Counted from the stretch's first letter, positions 15,078 through 23,340 are shown. The stretch is DNA of 36,782 nt from CAZYTX01 sp964650485 (GCA_964650485.1 CAZYTX010000034.1:1-36782), one strand, 5' to 3'. Numbers and translations are program-made. Notes: a model not told the origin generated them from the sequence alone.

Positions 15078-16123
15078 GGGCGCCCTTCCTTTAAGGCCAT
15101 GTCCCTGGCACTCTCCATAAGCCGCCTGGCCGCCCGGGGGTCGTCCTTGAGCTCGGGGCCGGCATTAAGCTTGAAAGCCCGTGCGTGCTTGAGAACGCCT
15201 CTTATGGCCGAAAGGTGCGGCTTTGCAATCGCCAGGTTGAACATCACCGCGGGGCTCTGTCCCATGATCTTTGGCAGGACCTGGGCCGAGGACATTGGCT
15301 CGAGTTTCACTTTGCCCCGGTCCAGCTCGGGGAAGAGGATGACACAGGGGTTCAGCATGGCCTCCATGCCCTGGTCCGGGAAGCACTTGCCGGGGTCGAG
15401 CTTCTTCTTCTTTGCAGAGAACACGTTATCCGCGTCCATGCAAAAACGACTAAGCAGGGGGTCTGCGGCCGCGGTCTCCACCGGCACGTGAAACTCGCGG
15501 GCAAATCCACGGACCTCCACGTCCTCCCCCTCGGTCCTCATGAACACGGTGTCGTCGCTGAGGTACCTGAACCCGGCCTTTATAAGAGACAGGGTGAGGG
15601 TGGTCTTCCCGCAGCCTGCGTTCCCGCAGACAAGGTAGCCCGCGCCGTCCGGGCCTTGCAGGGCCGCGGCGTGAAGGTAATAAAGCCCGTGGAAACGAAG
15701 GGCCTCGAAAAGGGACAGTGTAAAAAGCAGGTTTGAGAAGAAATCCAGCCCGTATTCATTTAGTGACCGGGGGTCAACGTTGCCGTGGACCTTGGTCCCG
15801 CCGGGCTCCACCGTCAGGGTGGAGCGATTGTCCGTAAAATAGGAGACCCCCTCATGGAGGTACATACAAATAGGGTCGTAACTCAACACCAGCTCGGACC
15901 CGGGGGGCGCCGGGCAGGGCGCCGGACCGCAGGTCACACTGCATTGTATGCACCCGGCAGACTCAGCCGGCCCCTCCATCGAGTAATGGCCGAGGTAGTC
16001 GGAAAGCCTCCCGGAAACATCCGCGCGGTCGCAAGCCACCCGGACGTTCACACCGTGGATATCGAAGAAGCTCTCGCCCGAACAGGGCTTTTCTGCACGG
16101 TCCCGGCGCATCATAGCAATCAT
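15074..16123 (-). CDS. HPr kinase-like P-loop protein
   Basis: A 349-residue protein with LHAAALQ (151-156), a P-loop GNAGCGKT at 167-174 followed by TLSLIKAGFRYLSDD with Asp190 and Asp191, the arrangement of HPr kinase/phosphorylase-type domains. It is not the regulatory HprK itself: the N-terminus is different and rich in cysteines (SAGCIQCSVTCGPAPC around 56-70). Kinases of this type occur in lasso peptide clusters, where some phosphorylate the peptide, and in other small-molecule or peptide systems. The start is the ATG at 16123, with no strong ribosome binding site. It is the first gene of the seven-gene cluster. Confidence 0.8.
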   Translation of the reverse strand: MIAMMRRDRAEKPCSGESFFDIHGVNVRVACDRADVSGRLSDYLGHYSMEGPAESAGCIQCSVTCGPAPCPAPPGSELVLSYDPICMYLHEGVSYFTDNRSTLTVEPGGTKVHGNVDPRSLNEYGLDFFSNLLFTLSLFEALRFHGLYYLHAAALQGPDGAGYLVCGNAGCGKTTLTLSLIKAGFRYLSDDTVFMRTEGEDVEVRGFAREFHVPVETAAADPLLSRFCMDADNVFSAKKKKLDPGKCFPDQGMEAMLNPCVILFPELDRGKVKLEPMSSAQVLPKIMGQSPAVMFNLAIAKPHLSAIRGVLKHARAFKLNAGPELKDDPRAARRLMESARDMALKEGRP

Positions 16124-16148
16124 GAGTCTAGTTTATAAACAAAGAGAT

Positions 16149-16164
16149 GTAAAGCGCTCTTTAC
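16149..16164. promoter_or_regulatory. Inverted repeat upstream of the HprK-like gene
   Basis: GTAAAG, CGCT, CTTTAC forms a perfect 6-bp inverted repeat. With the 10-bp palindrome GTTTATAAAC at 16131-16140, it lies in the 26 nt or so before the start of the seven-gene cluster, where an operator would be expected. Binding by any regulator is inference. Confidence 0.35.
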
Positions 16165-16227
16165 CGCTTTTGTCAGGAGGATTGTGCGAGTTTGTTAGAT
16201 TTAAGGCTTACAAAAGATGAGACTCAT

Positions 16228-16346
16228 TCACAATTTATACACGTCTTTTCTGTGAGCCACTGCATAACTACAATTATGTTTTTCTCAAGTTTATATATCA
16301 CTCTCCAGTCGCCGGCTCGCCCCCTCTTGAACAGCCGCTCTTGTGG
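16228..16346 (-). pseudogene. Remnant of a RelE/ParE-type toxin gene with a frameshift
   Basis: On the minus strand from about 16346 the frame reads LFKRGRAGDWRVIYKLEKNIIVV. A -1 shift near 16266-16271 then gives YAVAHRKDVYKL and a TGA at 16230..16228. Joined, these match the conserved end of RelE/ParE/HigB toxins (GDWRVIY ... HRKDVYK). Upstream the frame is closed by a TAG at 16349..16347 and no N-terminal half is visible. The region is richer in A+T than its neighbours. It looks like a decayed toxin left in the divergent promoter region. Confidence 0.7.
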
Positions 16347-16362
16347 CTATATGCTCGTGTTT

Positions 16363-17565
16363 ATGTCCGAACAAGAAAAAGAGGGCATGCCGGGCTTTAG
16401 CTTCGACCGCATGGAGCTTGCCGGCTCGCTGGGCGACCTGGGCACCCTTATACCAATCGCCGCGGGCATGATACTTCTAAACGGGTTGAGCCCCACCTCG
16501 GTGCTCTTGTGGGTGGGTGCATTCTACATCTTCTCGGGCCTCTACTTCCGGCTGCCCATACCGGTGCAGCCCCTCAAGGTGGTGGGGGCCATCGCCATCG
16601 CCTCGCCGGAGAGGATCACCGAGCCGGTGATAGCCGCGGCCGGCATGGTGTTCGGCGTGGTGCTCCTTTTTCTTTCGGTCTCGCGGGCCATGGACTTCAT
16701 GTCCCGTCTTTTCACCAGGCCGGTCATAAGAGGCATCCAGCTCGGGCTGGGCCTGGTGCTCATGCGAAAGGGGTTCGAGCTCTTCGTCTCACAAGACCTG
16801 TTCGTAACCGGCGCTGGCCCGGCTTGTCTCGGGGGGCTGCCTTTGAACCTCATGATAGGTGCCTCGGTGTTCATCATGGTGCTGGTGCTCCTGAACAACC
16901 GCAAGGCGCCCGCGGCCATCGCCGCCCTCGTGGCCGGCCTGGTCGCGGGATCACTGCTGGGCGGCCTCTCCGGGATGGAGCTGTCTTTTGGCCCGGAGAG
17001 GATGAGCCTCACCGTGCCGGACGCCGGCCAGTTCTGGGCCGCGTTCATCCTGCTGGTCATTCCCCAGATACCGCTCACCATCGGCAACGCAGCGATGGGC
17101 ACCGCGGACACCGCATGCTCGCTGTTCCCGGGCAGTCCCGCACTCTCGCGGGCCACGCCCGGAAGGTTCGCCCTCACCATGGGGCTAATAAACATACCCG
17201 CGGGCCTGTTCGCCGGCATGCCCATGTGCCACGGGGCCGGGGGCCTGGCCGCGCATTACCGCTTCGGGGCACGCACCGGGGGCTCCAACCTTATGATCGG
17301 GGCCCTGTTCCTGGTGCTGGCCCTGGTGCTGGGCAAGGCGAGCATGCACATACTTACGCTTATACCAAGCTCGGTGCTCGGCGTACTGCTGGTGTTCGCC
17401 GGGATCGAGCTGTGCCTGCTCATAAGGGACCTGGACAAAAGGAGCGCCCTGTTCGTGGCCGCACTGGTCGCCGGCATCGCCGTCTTCAATACCAACATGG
17501 CATGGGCGTTCGCCGCGGGCATCGCCTGCGACTTTATCATACGAAGGCTCAAGGTCGAGATCTGA
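16363..17565 (+). CDS. MOT1-type sulfate/molybdate transporter
   Basis: About 400 residues, almost wholly hydrophobic, with 10 to 12 probable membrane spans. The family motifs are GSLGDLGTLIP (residues 21-31) and PVQPLKVVGAIA (about 66-77), typical of the MFS_MOT1/SulP-related permeases that import molybdate or sulfate. The open frame runs back to 16192, but that part overlaps the toxin remnant and is not protein-like. I place the start at the ATG 16363; ATG 16351 or 16387 are alternatives, and none has a clear ribosome binding site. The SGNH gene follows after 24 nt. Transcription is divergent from the sulfotransferase cluster, so sulfate supply is a plausible link. Which oxyanion it carries cannot be told. 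Confidence 0.85.
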   Translation: MSEQEKEGMPGFSFDRMELAGSLGDLGTLIPIAAGMILLNGLSPTSVLLWVGAFYIFSGLYFRLPIPVQPLKVVGAIAIASPERITEPVIAAAGMVFGVVLLFLSVSRAMDFMSRLFTRPVIRGIQLGLGLVLMRKGFELFVSQDLFVTGAGPACLGGLPLNLMIGASVFIMVLVLLNNRKAPAAIAALVAGLVAGSLLGGLSGMELSFGPERMSLTVPDAGQFWAAFILLVIPQIPLTIGNAAMGTADTACSLFPGSPALSRATPGRFALTMGLINIPAGLFAGMPMCHGAGGLAAHYRFGARTGGSNLMIGALFLVLALVLGKASMHILTLIPSSVLGVLLVFAGIELCLLIRDLDKRSALFVAALVAGIAVFNTNMAWAFAAGIACDFIIRRLKVEI

Positions 17566-17589
17566 GCCTTTTTCCGGGACCGGTTAACC

Positions 17590-19101
17590 ATGGCTGAAAA
17601 CGGAACACGCACCTGGCCGCGGAGAATCTATGCCGTACTTTGTTCTATCCTCCTTCTGCTGCTGCTGGAGGCGGTGCTCAGGGGGCTTGACTTCGCGCCA
17701 CCCGAGAAGCCGGCCCGGGAGCTGTTCCTCAATCCCTCGCCGGTGTTCGCGCGCGAGGGAGAGGTGCTGCGCACCCGTGATGAAAAGCGAAAGCACTTTG
17801 CCGCGCAAAGCTTTCCCGCCCGAAAGGGCAGGGGCATTACAAGGATATTCATAACCGGGGGGAGCACGGCCATGGGGTTCCCTTTGCACGGGGCGTTCGG
17901 ACCCGCGGAGCTTGTGGCCGCGGCCCTCTCCGAGGCCCTGCCCGGGGCCGGGTTCCAGGTCATCAACGCCGGGGCCTTCGGGTACAACTCTCTGCGCGTG
18001 TCCTTTGTAGTGGAGGAGCTCCTTGCTTATGACCCGGACGTATTAGTGGTGATGAGCGGTCACAACGAGTACCTGGAGTACAGGTTCAGGCACCGGGCGG
18101 GAGAGGGACCGGGGATGCTCGCCCGGCTCCGGGTGTACCGCGTGCTTGCCGGCGCGGTGAGCGCGGTCAGGGGGGAGCTCGACGAGGTGCGATGGGAGGC
18201 GCACCGGGTGAGCGGGAAGGAGCGGGAGCTGGTGCGGGCGGACTTCCGCCGGAACCTGGACCGTATAGCAAGAATGTGCCGGCGCGAGCAGGCGCCGCTC
18301 ATACTGGTCACATGTCCTGCCAACATCCAGGACTACATGCCGAACGGTGCATCCAGGGCGCTGCGCAAAGAACAGGAAGAGATAGACAAGGCCATAAAGG
18401 AGGCTACACCGGAGTCAATCGAGAAGGCCATGGAGGCGATCTCGCAATGGGGGGAAAGGTTCCCCCGGGACGCGTGGCTGCGATACGAAAAAGGCGTAGC
18501 ATGGAGGCAGAGGGCCAGGGCTCACATGGAGCTTGCGCAGGAAGGAGCCACTGCGGACCGGACGTCAAAAGCGGCTCTCGCAAAAGCCAACACGCTTTTT
18601 GAAGAGGCGCGCGACCTGGACCCGGTCCCGGTGCGGGCGACCTCGGAGATAAACCGGCTGATAAGGGAGACCGCGCGGGAGCATGGCCTCACCCTCTCAG
18701 ACGTTGACAAGCGGTTCCATGATCTCAGGTCCAGTGTCGCGAGTCCCGACGCAAAGCGCTTCTTTGACCACTGCCACCCGGACTTCGAGGGACAGGAGGA
18801 GCTTGCCACGATGGTTTTGCGGGCCCTGGAGCGGACGGCCGCGGTGGGCCTGCCCGAAGGCTGGGAGACTTCCGCGCGCAATGCCTGGGAGCGACTGCTT
18901 GAAGCAACCCCCGACCCTGTGCTTGCCGAGAGCTGTTATTACATAGCTTATGAGAGCGGGGTCAACATGGACCGGCCTCACCGGGGCCTCGAGTACGCGA
19001 GGTTGGCGCTCCGCCTGGACCCGGCGCATTCAAAGGCCCTGCGCCTCATAAACAGGATCGGGCCCGAGGCCCGGTCAAGGTATCGGCTCACGGGGGAGTG
19101 A
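17590..19101 (+). CDS. Membrane-anchored SGNH/GDSL hydrolase with helical repeat insert
   Basis: A 503-residue protein. Residues 13-30 form one membrane span. The SGNH blocks are FITGGSTAMG (nucleophile Ser92), an INAGAFGYNS oxyanion block with Gly and Asn near 127-133, SGHNEY with Asn159, and the catalytic DHCH near 393-396. A long Arg- and Glu-rich helical stretch (about 200-370), which resembles TPR-type solvent-exposed helices, is inserted before the last block, and another helical segment follows it. Enzymes of this kind are esterases or acyl transfer enzymes, often acting on surface polysaccharide. The catalytic domain should face the periplasm. It is probably cotranscribed with the upstream permease. 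Confidence 0.85.
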   Translation: MAENGTRTWPRRIYAVLCSILLLLLLEAVLRGLDFAPPEKPARELFLNPSPVFAREGEVLRTRDEKRKHFAAQSFPARKGRGITRIFITGGSTAMGFPLHGAFGPAELVAAALSEALPGAGFQVINAGAFGYNSLRVSFVVEELLAYDPDVLVVMSGHNEYLEYRFRHRAGEGPGMLARLRVYRVLAGAVSAVRGELDEVRWEAHRVSGKERELVRADFRRNLDRIARMCRREQAPLILVTCPANIQDYMPNGASRALRKEQEEIDKAIKEATPESIEKAMEAISQWGERFPRDAWLRYEKGVAWRQRARAHMELAQEGATADRTSKAALAKANTLFEEARDLDPVPVRATSEINRLIRETAREHGLTLSDVDKRFHDLRSSVASPDAKRFFDHCHPDFEGQEELATMVLRALERTAAVGLPEGWETSARNAWERLLEATPDPVLAESCYYIAYESGVNMDRPHRGLEYARLALRLDPAHSKALRLINRIGPEARSRYRLTGE

Positions 19102-19175
19102 GCACTTGCCAAAGCCAAGCGGTTATGAGATGAATAAATACCGGTGATTCCGTTGCCCGAGGAGGGGCCTTTAAA

Positions 19176-20669
19176 ATGAAGGTGAACATAGGCGAGTTCC
19201 TGACGCGGCGGGCCATGCTCAGCCCTGACAAGGAGGCCCTTGTCTGCCAGGGCCGGCGCTACACCTTTTCGCAGATGAACTCGAGGGCCAACCGGCTGGC
19301 CCACTCCATGGAGAAGCTGGGGGTGCGGCCGGGCGACCGGGTGGGTCTCCTGCTCTACAACAGCGAGGCCTGGCACGAGCTTTTCTTCGGGCTGGCCAAG
19401 ATCGGCGCCATACTGGTTCCAATGAACTACCGGCTGGCCGCTCCCGAGCTTGCCGAGATACTCAGTGACGCCGGGGTGAGGCTGGTGGTATACGAGCCCG
19501 AGTTCGAGGGCCTGCTGGAAGAGGCAAAAGCCGATGTCCCCCCTTTCCAGGCGGTGAAAGCGGGGCCTGAACTGGACACCTATGAGCGCATGCTCGATGA
19601 ATCTTCCGACTCGGAGCCCATGCTGGAGGCCTTTGACCACGACGAGCTGGCCATCATCTACGCGGTGTGGGGACCGGAGGGGCCCCGGGGGGTGCTGCTC
19701 TCGCACCGGAACTTCCTGTGGGAGACCATCACCGCCACCGCCACCGCGGGCGACCTGGGCCACACCTTCCTGCTCGCGCTGCCCCTCTTCCACATAGGCG
19801 GCCTTGCATGGCTCCCGCTCTTCATGCACCGCGGCATAAGGTGCGTGCTCATGCCCGGCTTCGACGCGGACCAATTCCTGGAACTCATACCAACGGAATC
19901 CGTGACCTCCTTCGGCGCGGTCCCCGCAATGCTTTACATGTTGAAAGACTCGGAGAGGTTTGCAACCTGCGATTTCAAGCCGGTGCAGAGCATACTGGCA
20001 TACGGGTCCGCGGCGCCGGTCGAGCTCATAAAGGAGTATGCGGGATACGATATTAAGATCAGGCAGCTCTACGGGCTCACCGAGAGCGCCGGGCCGGTGC
20101 TGGTGATTGACGGCGAGCACGCGGTTGAAAAGGCCGGGTCATGCGGCCTGCCGTTCTTCCACACCCGGGTGAAGCTGATAAACGAGCTCGGGATGGAGGT
20201 CCCCCCGGGCTCTGTGGGCGAGGTCATAATACAGGCGGACCACGTGATGAAGGGTTACTGGAACCAGCCCGAGGCCACCGCGGACGTGCTGAGGAACGAC
20301 TGGCTTTACTCGGGGGACCTCGGCCGGCAGGACGAGGACGGCTTTTTCTACATAGTGGACCGCAAGAAGGAGATGATCATATCCGGGGGCGAGAACATCC
20401 ACCCCTCCCAGGTCGAGGGCGTGATCATGGAGCATCCGGGCGTGGCCGACGTCGCGGTGATAGGTTGTCCCGACGAGCTCTGGGGCGAGCTGCCAAAGGC
20501 GGTGGTGGTGAAGAAGCGTGACGCGGCCGGGCTTTCAGAACAGGAGATCACGGAGTTCTGCAAGGGAAGGCTGGCCGGCTTCAAGGCGCCGAGGCAAATA
20601 GAGTTCGTTGACTCCATGCCCAGGACCTTCACCGGCAAGATGGAGAAGAGGAAGCTCCGACAGGGATAG
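19176..20669 (+). CDS. Acyl-CoA synthetase-like ANL-family protein with degenerate ATP loop
   Basis: A 497-residue adenylate-forming-enzyme family member. The ATG at 19176 has GAGGAGG about 10 nt upstream. Motif A5 is intact (YGLTES near 298-303), as are A7/A8 (YSGDLGRQDEDGFFYIVDRKKEMIISGGENI, about 385-412) and the catalytic Lys488 in PRTFTGKMEK. The P-loop, normally YTSGTTGxPKG, reads YAVWGPEGPRG at about 163-173, losing the Thr/Ser/Gly residues that hold the ATP phosphates. It may still bind an acyl substrate or act by a modified route. It follows the SGNH gene after 74 nt; the stop TAG overlaps the start of a dispersed repeat. The substrate is unknown. Confidence 0.88.
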   Translation: MKVNIGEFLTRRAMLSPDKEALVCQGRRYTFSQMNSRANRLAHSMEKLGVRPGDRVGLLLYNSEAWHELFFGLAKIGAILVPMNYRLAAPELAEILSDAGVRLVVYEPEFEGLLEEAKADVPPFQAVKAGPELDTYERMLDESSDSEPMLEAFDHDELAIIYAVWGPEGPRGVLLSHRNFLWETITATATAGDLGHTFLLALPLFHIGGLAWLPLFMHRGIRCVLMPGFDADQFLELIPTESVTSFGAVPAMLYMLKDSERFATCDFKPVQSILAYGSAAPVELIKEYAGYDIKIRQLYGLTESAGPVLVIDGEHAVEKAGSCGLPFFHTRVKLINELGMEVPPGSVGEVIIQADHVMKGYWNQPEATADVLRNDWLYSGDLGRQDEDGFFYIVDRKKEMIISGGENIHPSQVEGVIMEHPGVADVAVIGCPDELWGELPKAVVVKKRDAAGLSEQEITEFCKGRLAGFKAPRQIEFVDSMPRTFTGKMEKRKLRQG

Positions 20670-20710
20670 ACGCAACGACGCTATGGCGCAACGGAGTAAT
20701 GAGATACCAG
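20669..20710. repeat. Dispersed GACGCAACGACGC-type repeat
   Basis: The 13-mer at 20669-20681 recurs exactly, in inverted orientation, at 2813-2825, and the next 25 or so bases are clearly similar too. A further CGCAAAAGACGCAAC word lies at about 20736-20750. Both copies lie just after the end of a gene or in intergenic space. No coding role is likely. Confidence 0.5.
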
Positions 20711-20766
20711 TTAAAGTCCCGGGAAAACCTTCACGCGCAAAAGACGCAACTAAAAAAACTCACAGC

Positions 20767-22104
20767 TCATCCCTCAAGCAAGGGGTCGTCGGTTTCTTGT
20801 CTCCATTCCCGGAGCTTTCTTTCAAGGCGTTGCTTAACTTCTAGGTGCTCCTTGCTCCCTGCCAGGTTATTCCTTTCATGGGGGTCTTTAGAGATGTGGT
20901 AGAGCTCCTCCGGGAGGCGCGAGCGGTAGTAGCTGTGCCTTTCCATCTCGGCCACCTTGTGGGCCCATTCGAAGCCCGCGCACTGGTCCAGGCTGAAGGG
21001 CTCGGATGAAAGGTTCATTATGTACTTCCACTCATTTGTGCGGATAGCGCGGATGGGCTGGTAGTCCACGTGATAGGTGATGCTCGCATACACTGCATCG
21101 CGCACGGAGTCGGCCTCGCCCCTCGAGATCCCCAGCAGCGAGCTCCCCTGCACGCTCTTCGGTATGGAGGCTCCCGATGCCGCAAGGCAGGTGGGCATGA
21201 GGTCGGTGGTGGACACGAGCGCGTCTACCTCTTTGCCCGCGGGCAGCGCCGCGGGCCACCTCATGACCAGGGCGGCGCCGATTCCCCGGTCGTAGCAGGT
21301 CATCTTGCAGCCGGGGTACGGGGGCCCGTTGTCGGAGACGAAAATGACCAGGGTGTCCTCTGCGAGCCCTTGCTTTTCAAGGTGGCCCAGGATGTCGCCT
21401 ATGATGTGGTCCATCTTCATCATCTGGCTGTAGTATGCGGCAACGTCTTCTCTGATCTCCGGCCAGTCGGGCACCTGCCAGTACTCGGGCACGCGTATGG
21501 CGCCCGGGTCCACCGGGAAGTCGGGGTCCATCTGGAAGGCGTGGTTGTGGAAGTCGGGCCGGTGGGGCTGCATGAAGTTGAGCTCCAGGTAAAAGGGCCT
21601 GTCCTTGCAGGCGGATATGAAGCGCTTCGCCTTCCAGGCGTGCTTTATCTTCATGATGCTCATTTGCACGTCGTAGCCGTACGAGCAGGAGGGCTTGAAA
21701 GCGGCCACGTGCCACTTGCCGTGGATCCCCGTTACGTAGCCGGCCCGGTTCAGTGAGCGCGGCAGGGTGGGGATATGCTTTGGCATCTGGTACTGGGTGT
21801 GCACGTGGGTGAGCCCCAGCACGTTCACCGAGTGGGGCGACTGCCCGGTGATGATGGATGCCCGTGAGGCGCTGCACGAGGGCGAGGTCACGAAGGCGTT
21901 TGTGAAGCGGACACCCTGTTCTGCGAGTGCATCAATGTTGGGGGTCTCGAGGTCATTGTTGCCGTAGCACGACAGGTCGCGCCAGCCCACGTCGTCGCCG
22001 GTGATCAGTATTACGTTCGGCTGTCTCTCTTTGTAAGCCCCTCTGGCAACGAACGGCGCGGCTGCCGCAATGGCAGCCCCCTTGCAGAAATCTCTCCTTT
22101 GCAT
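20767..22104 (-). CDS. Tat-exported sulfatase, N-sulfoglucosamine sulfohydrolase-like
   Basis: A 445-residue type I sulfatase. The ATG at 22104 follows the upstream stop by 14 nt. The N-terminus MQRRDFCKGAAIAAAAP is a twin-arginine signal. Metal ligands Asp37-Asp38 lie in GDDVGWRD, and the formylglycine precursor is Cys77 in CSASR, which fits C/S-x-P/A-x-R. VSDNGPPYPGC supplies the third metal site. The N-terminal region resembles heparan N-sulfatase (LSCYGNNDLETPNIDALA and GLTHVHTQYQ). It should desulfate glycans in the periplasm. No maturase (anSME or FGE) gene lies close by. It is probably cotranscribed with the upstream secreted protein. Confidence 0.9.
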   Translation of the reverse strand: MQRRDFCKGAAIAAAAPFVARGAYKERQPNVILITGDDVGWRDLSCYGNNDLETPNIDALAEQGVRFTNAFVTSPSCSASRASIITGQSPHSVNVLGLTHVHTQYQMPKHIPTLPRSLNRAGYVTGIHGKWHVAAFKPSCSYGYDVQMSIMKIKHAWKAKRFISACKDRPFYLELNFMQPHRPDFHNHAFQMDPDFPVDPGAIRVPEYWQVPDWPEIREDVAAYYSQMMKMDHIIGDILGHLEKQGLAEDTLVIFVSDNGPPYPGCKMTCYDRGIGAALVMRWPAALPAGKEVDALVSTTDLMPTCLAASGASIPKSVQGSSLLGISRGEADSVRDAVYASITYHVDYQPIRAIRTNEWKYIMNLSSEPFSLDQCAGFEWAHKVAEMERHSYYRSRLPEELYHISKDPHERNNLAGSKEHLEVKQRLERKLREWRQETDDPLLEG

Positions 22105-22118
22105 TTGCGCCCCTTCCC

Positions 22119-22997
22119 TTACCTCGGCATGCCGGTCATGCCTCCGAGCGGCTTGCCGCCGCCGGCCAGCCTTATGGCCACGGTCTCGATCTTGTCGGCC
22201 ACCTCGGGGTCGGCCTCCTTTTCCATTGCTTTCTGCGCATGACCCCTGAGACCGTATGCCGCGGCCACCTGCACCATGGTGGGTTTCTTTGCGAGCTTCC
22301 TGTATGATTCCCAGAACTCCATGCGATAGTCCTTGTCCTCTACCTGGTGGACGTGGCCGAAGTCGTACTTGGCGTGGTCTCCCATGGCCTGGGCCAGGGT
22401 GCGCTGCCTCTCGCGGTACGGCCTGGAGCAAGCGAGCTGATCGGCCATGGGGGTGTCCTGCCAGGCGCTCTGGTCAGAGCACTTCATTATCTCCTCGTAG
22501 GAGTCGTAGATCACGGCCTCCTCCAGTTCCGTGAGGATCAGGTCTATGTCAATAAAGGGCCTCACCCCGAGCTCATCTTTCAGCGCGGTCTCCATCTCGT
22601 AACGCACCGCTATGAGCCCGTCCACGGCATGGCCCCTGTCCTTCTGCCGGAGAAGGAGGGGAAAGTTGCACTCATACTCCTCGGAGAGGTTCTCGGCAAG
22701 GGCGGGACCGCTTATAAGCGAGCGCTCCCGGGCGGCCACCGCGTAATAGGCCATCCTGGGGAACATGGGCTCGCAGCCGCTGAGCGGCCCCTTAAGCTCG
22801 GCCGCGGACATGCGGCAGGCCCTTTCCAGGGCCTCTTTTAAGTGTGCGCCTTCTGGGTGCTCAAGTATGTAGTCATCGTAACCCTTCAGGTTGTCCTTGG
22901 TCTCGGCCCATTTCCACTCCCGCTCTTCGCCTGCCGCCAGCAGCAGGGGGAACAAAAGGGTCATCCCCGTAATTAAAAGCCAGCCTCTGTTTCTCAT
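22119..22997 (-). CDS. Secreted protein of unknown function, upstream of the sulfatase
   Basis: About 292 residues, from the ATG at 22997 with a signal peptide (MRNRGWLLITGMTLLFPLLLAAG). The frame is open 12 codons further upstream. The mature part is mostly helical and charged, with four to six scattered Cys (ERACRM, SGCEPM, EYECNF, MKCSDQ, LACSRP) that may form disulfides, and an odd Gly-rich tail (GGGKPLGGMTGMPR). I do not recognise the family. The stop lies 14 nt from the sulfatase ATG, so the two probably form an operon; a helper or binding partner is possible. Confidence 0.7.
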   Translation of the reverse strand: MRNRGWLLITGMTLLFPLLLAAGEEREWKWAETKDNLKGYDDYILEHPEGAHLKEALERACRMSAAELKGPLSGCEPMFPRMAYYAVAARERSLISGPALAENLSEEYECNFPLLLRQKDRGHAVDGLIAVRYEMETALKDELGVRPFIDIDLILTELEEAVIYDSYEEIMKCSDQSAWQDTPMADQLACSRPYRERQRTLAQAMGDHAKYDFGHVHQVEDKDYRMEFWESYRKLAKKPTMVQVAAAYGLRGHAQKAMEKEADPEVADKIETVAIRLAGGGKPLGGMTGMPR

Positions 22998-23112
22998 GCC
23001 TTCACCCGCGACTTTGAGTTTGCTCTTACACACAGGTCTTTACCAGTACATAAGCATGCCAGCATTAGGGCCAGAGTGCAACCCGTCTTCCATTGTTTTG
23101 TCCGTCAGCCGC

Positions 23113-23141
23113 TTGACATCGAACCGGTCAGGGTGTATCCT
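23113..23141 (+). promoter_or_regulatory. Sigma70-type promoter of the cobalamin operon
   Basis: TTGACA, exactly 17 nt, then TATCCT. The -35 is perfect and the -10 matches at four of six positions. It lies about 24 nt before the riboswitch, which places transcription start just upstream of it. Confidence 0.7.
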
Positions 23142-23164
23142 ATCTTCCGAGTTCTTTGAAACAG

Positions 23165-23340
23165 ATTGTCCGGGTGCCGCAAAAAGCGGTTAAAAGGGAA
23201 GATGGTGAGAAGCCATCACGGACGCGCCACTGTGATCGGTAAAGTTCCCCGCAGGTGAAGCCACTGGGGCCCGAAATAAGGCCTTGGGAAGGCGCGGGGA
23301 TCAGGCCGTAAGTCAGGAAACCTGCCTGGATGTAGTCTGC
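23165..23340 (+). ncRNA. Cobalamin riboswitch
   Basis: The sequence shows the ordered cobalamin aptamer elements: GGTGCCG, GGTTAAAAGGGAA, GGTGAGAAGCC, ACGCGCCACTGTGA, GAAGCCACTGGG, a GGGAAGG block, and the B12 box AAGTCAGGAAACCTGCC at 23310-23326. It is followed by a hairpin with arms 23345-23350 and 23359-23364 and by a strong terminator, so adenosyl- or methylcobalamin should cause premature termination. It controls the btuF operon. Confidence 0.96.

Noticed and set aside
7053..16123. Calling the cluster a lasso peptide locus
   Set aside because: Only the McjB-like and HprK-like proteins fit. No asparagine-synthetase-like cyclase, PqqD-like domain or precursor peptide can be seen.
16192..16362. 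N-terminal extension of the MOT1 permease
   Set aside because: It overlaps the antisense toxin remnant and reads as non-conserved sequence. The conserved part begins after the ATG at 16363.
20767..22431. Longer N-terminus for the sulfatase
   Set aside because: It overlaps the upstream secreted-protein gene and would bury the twin-arginine signal.
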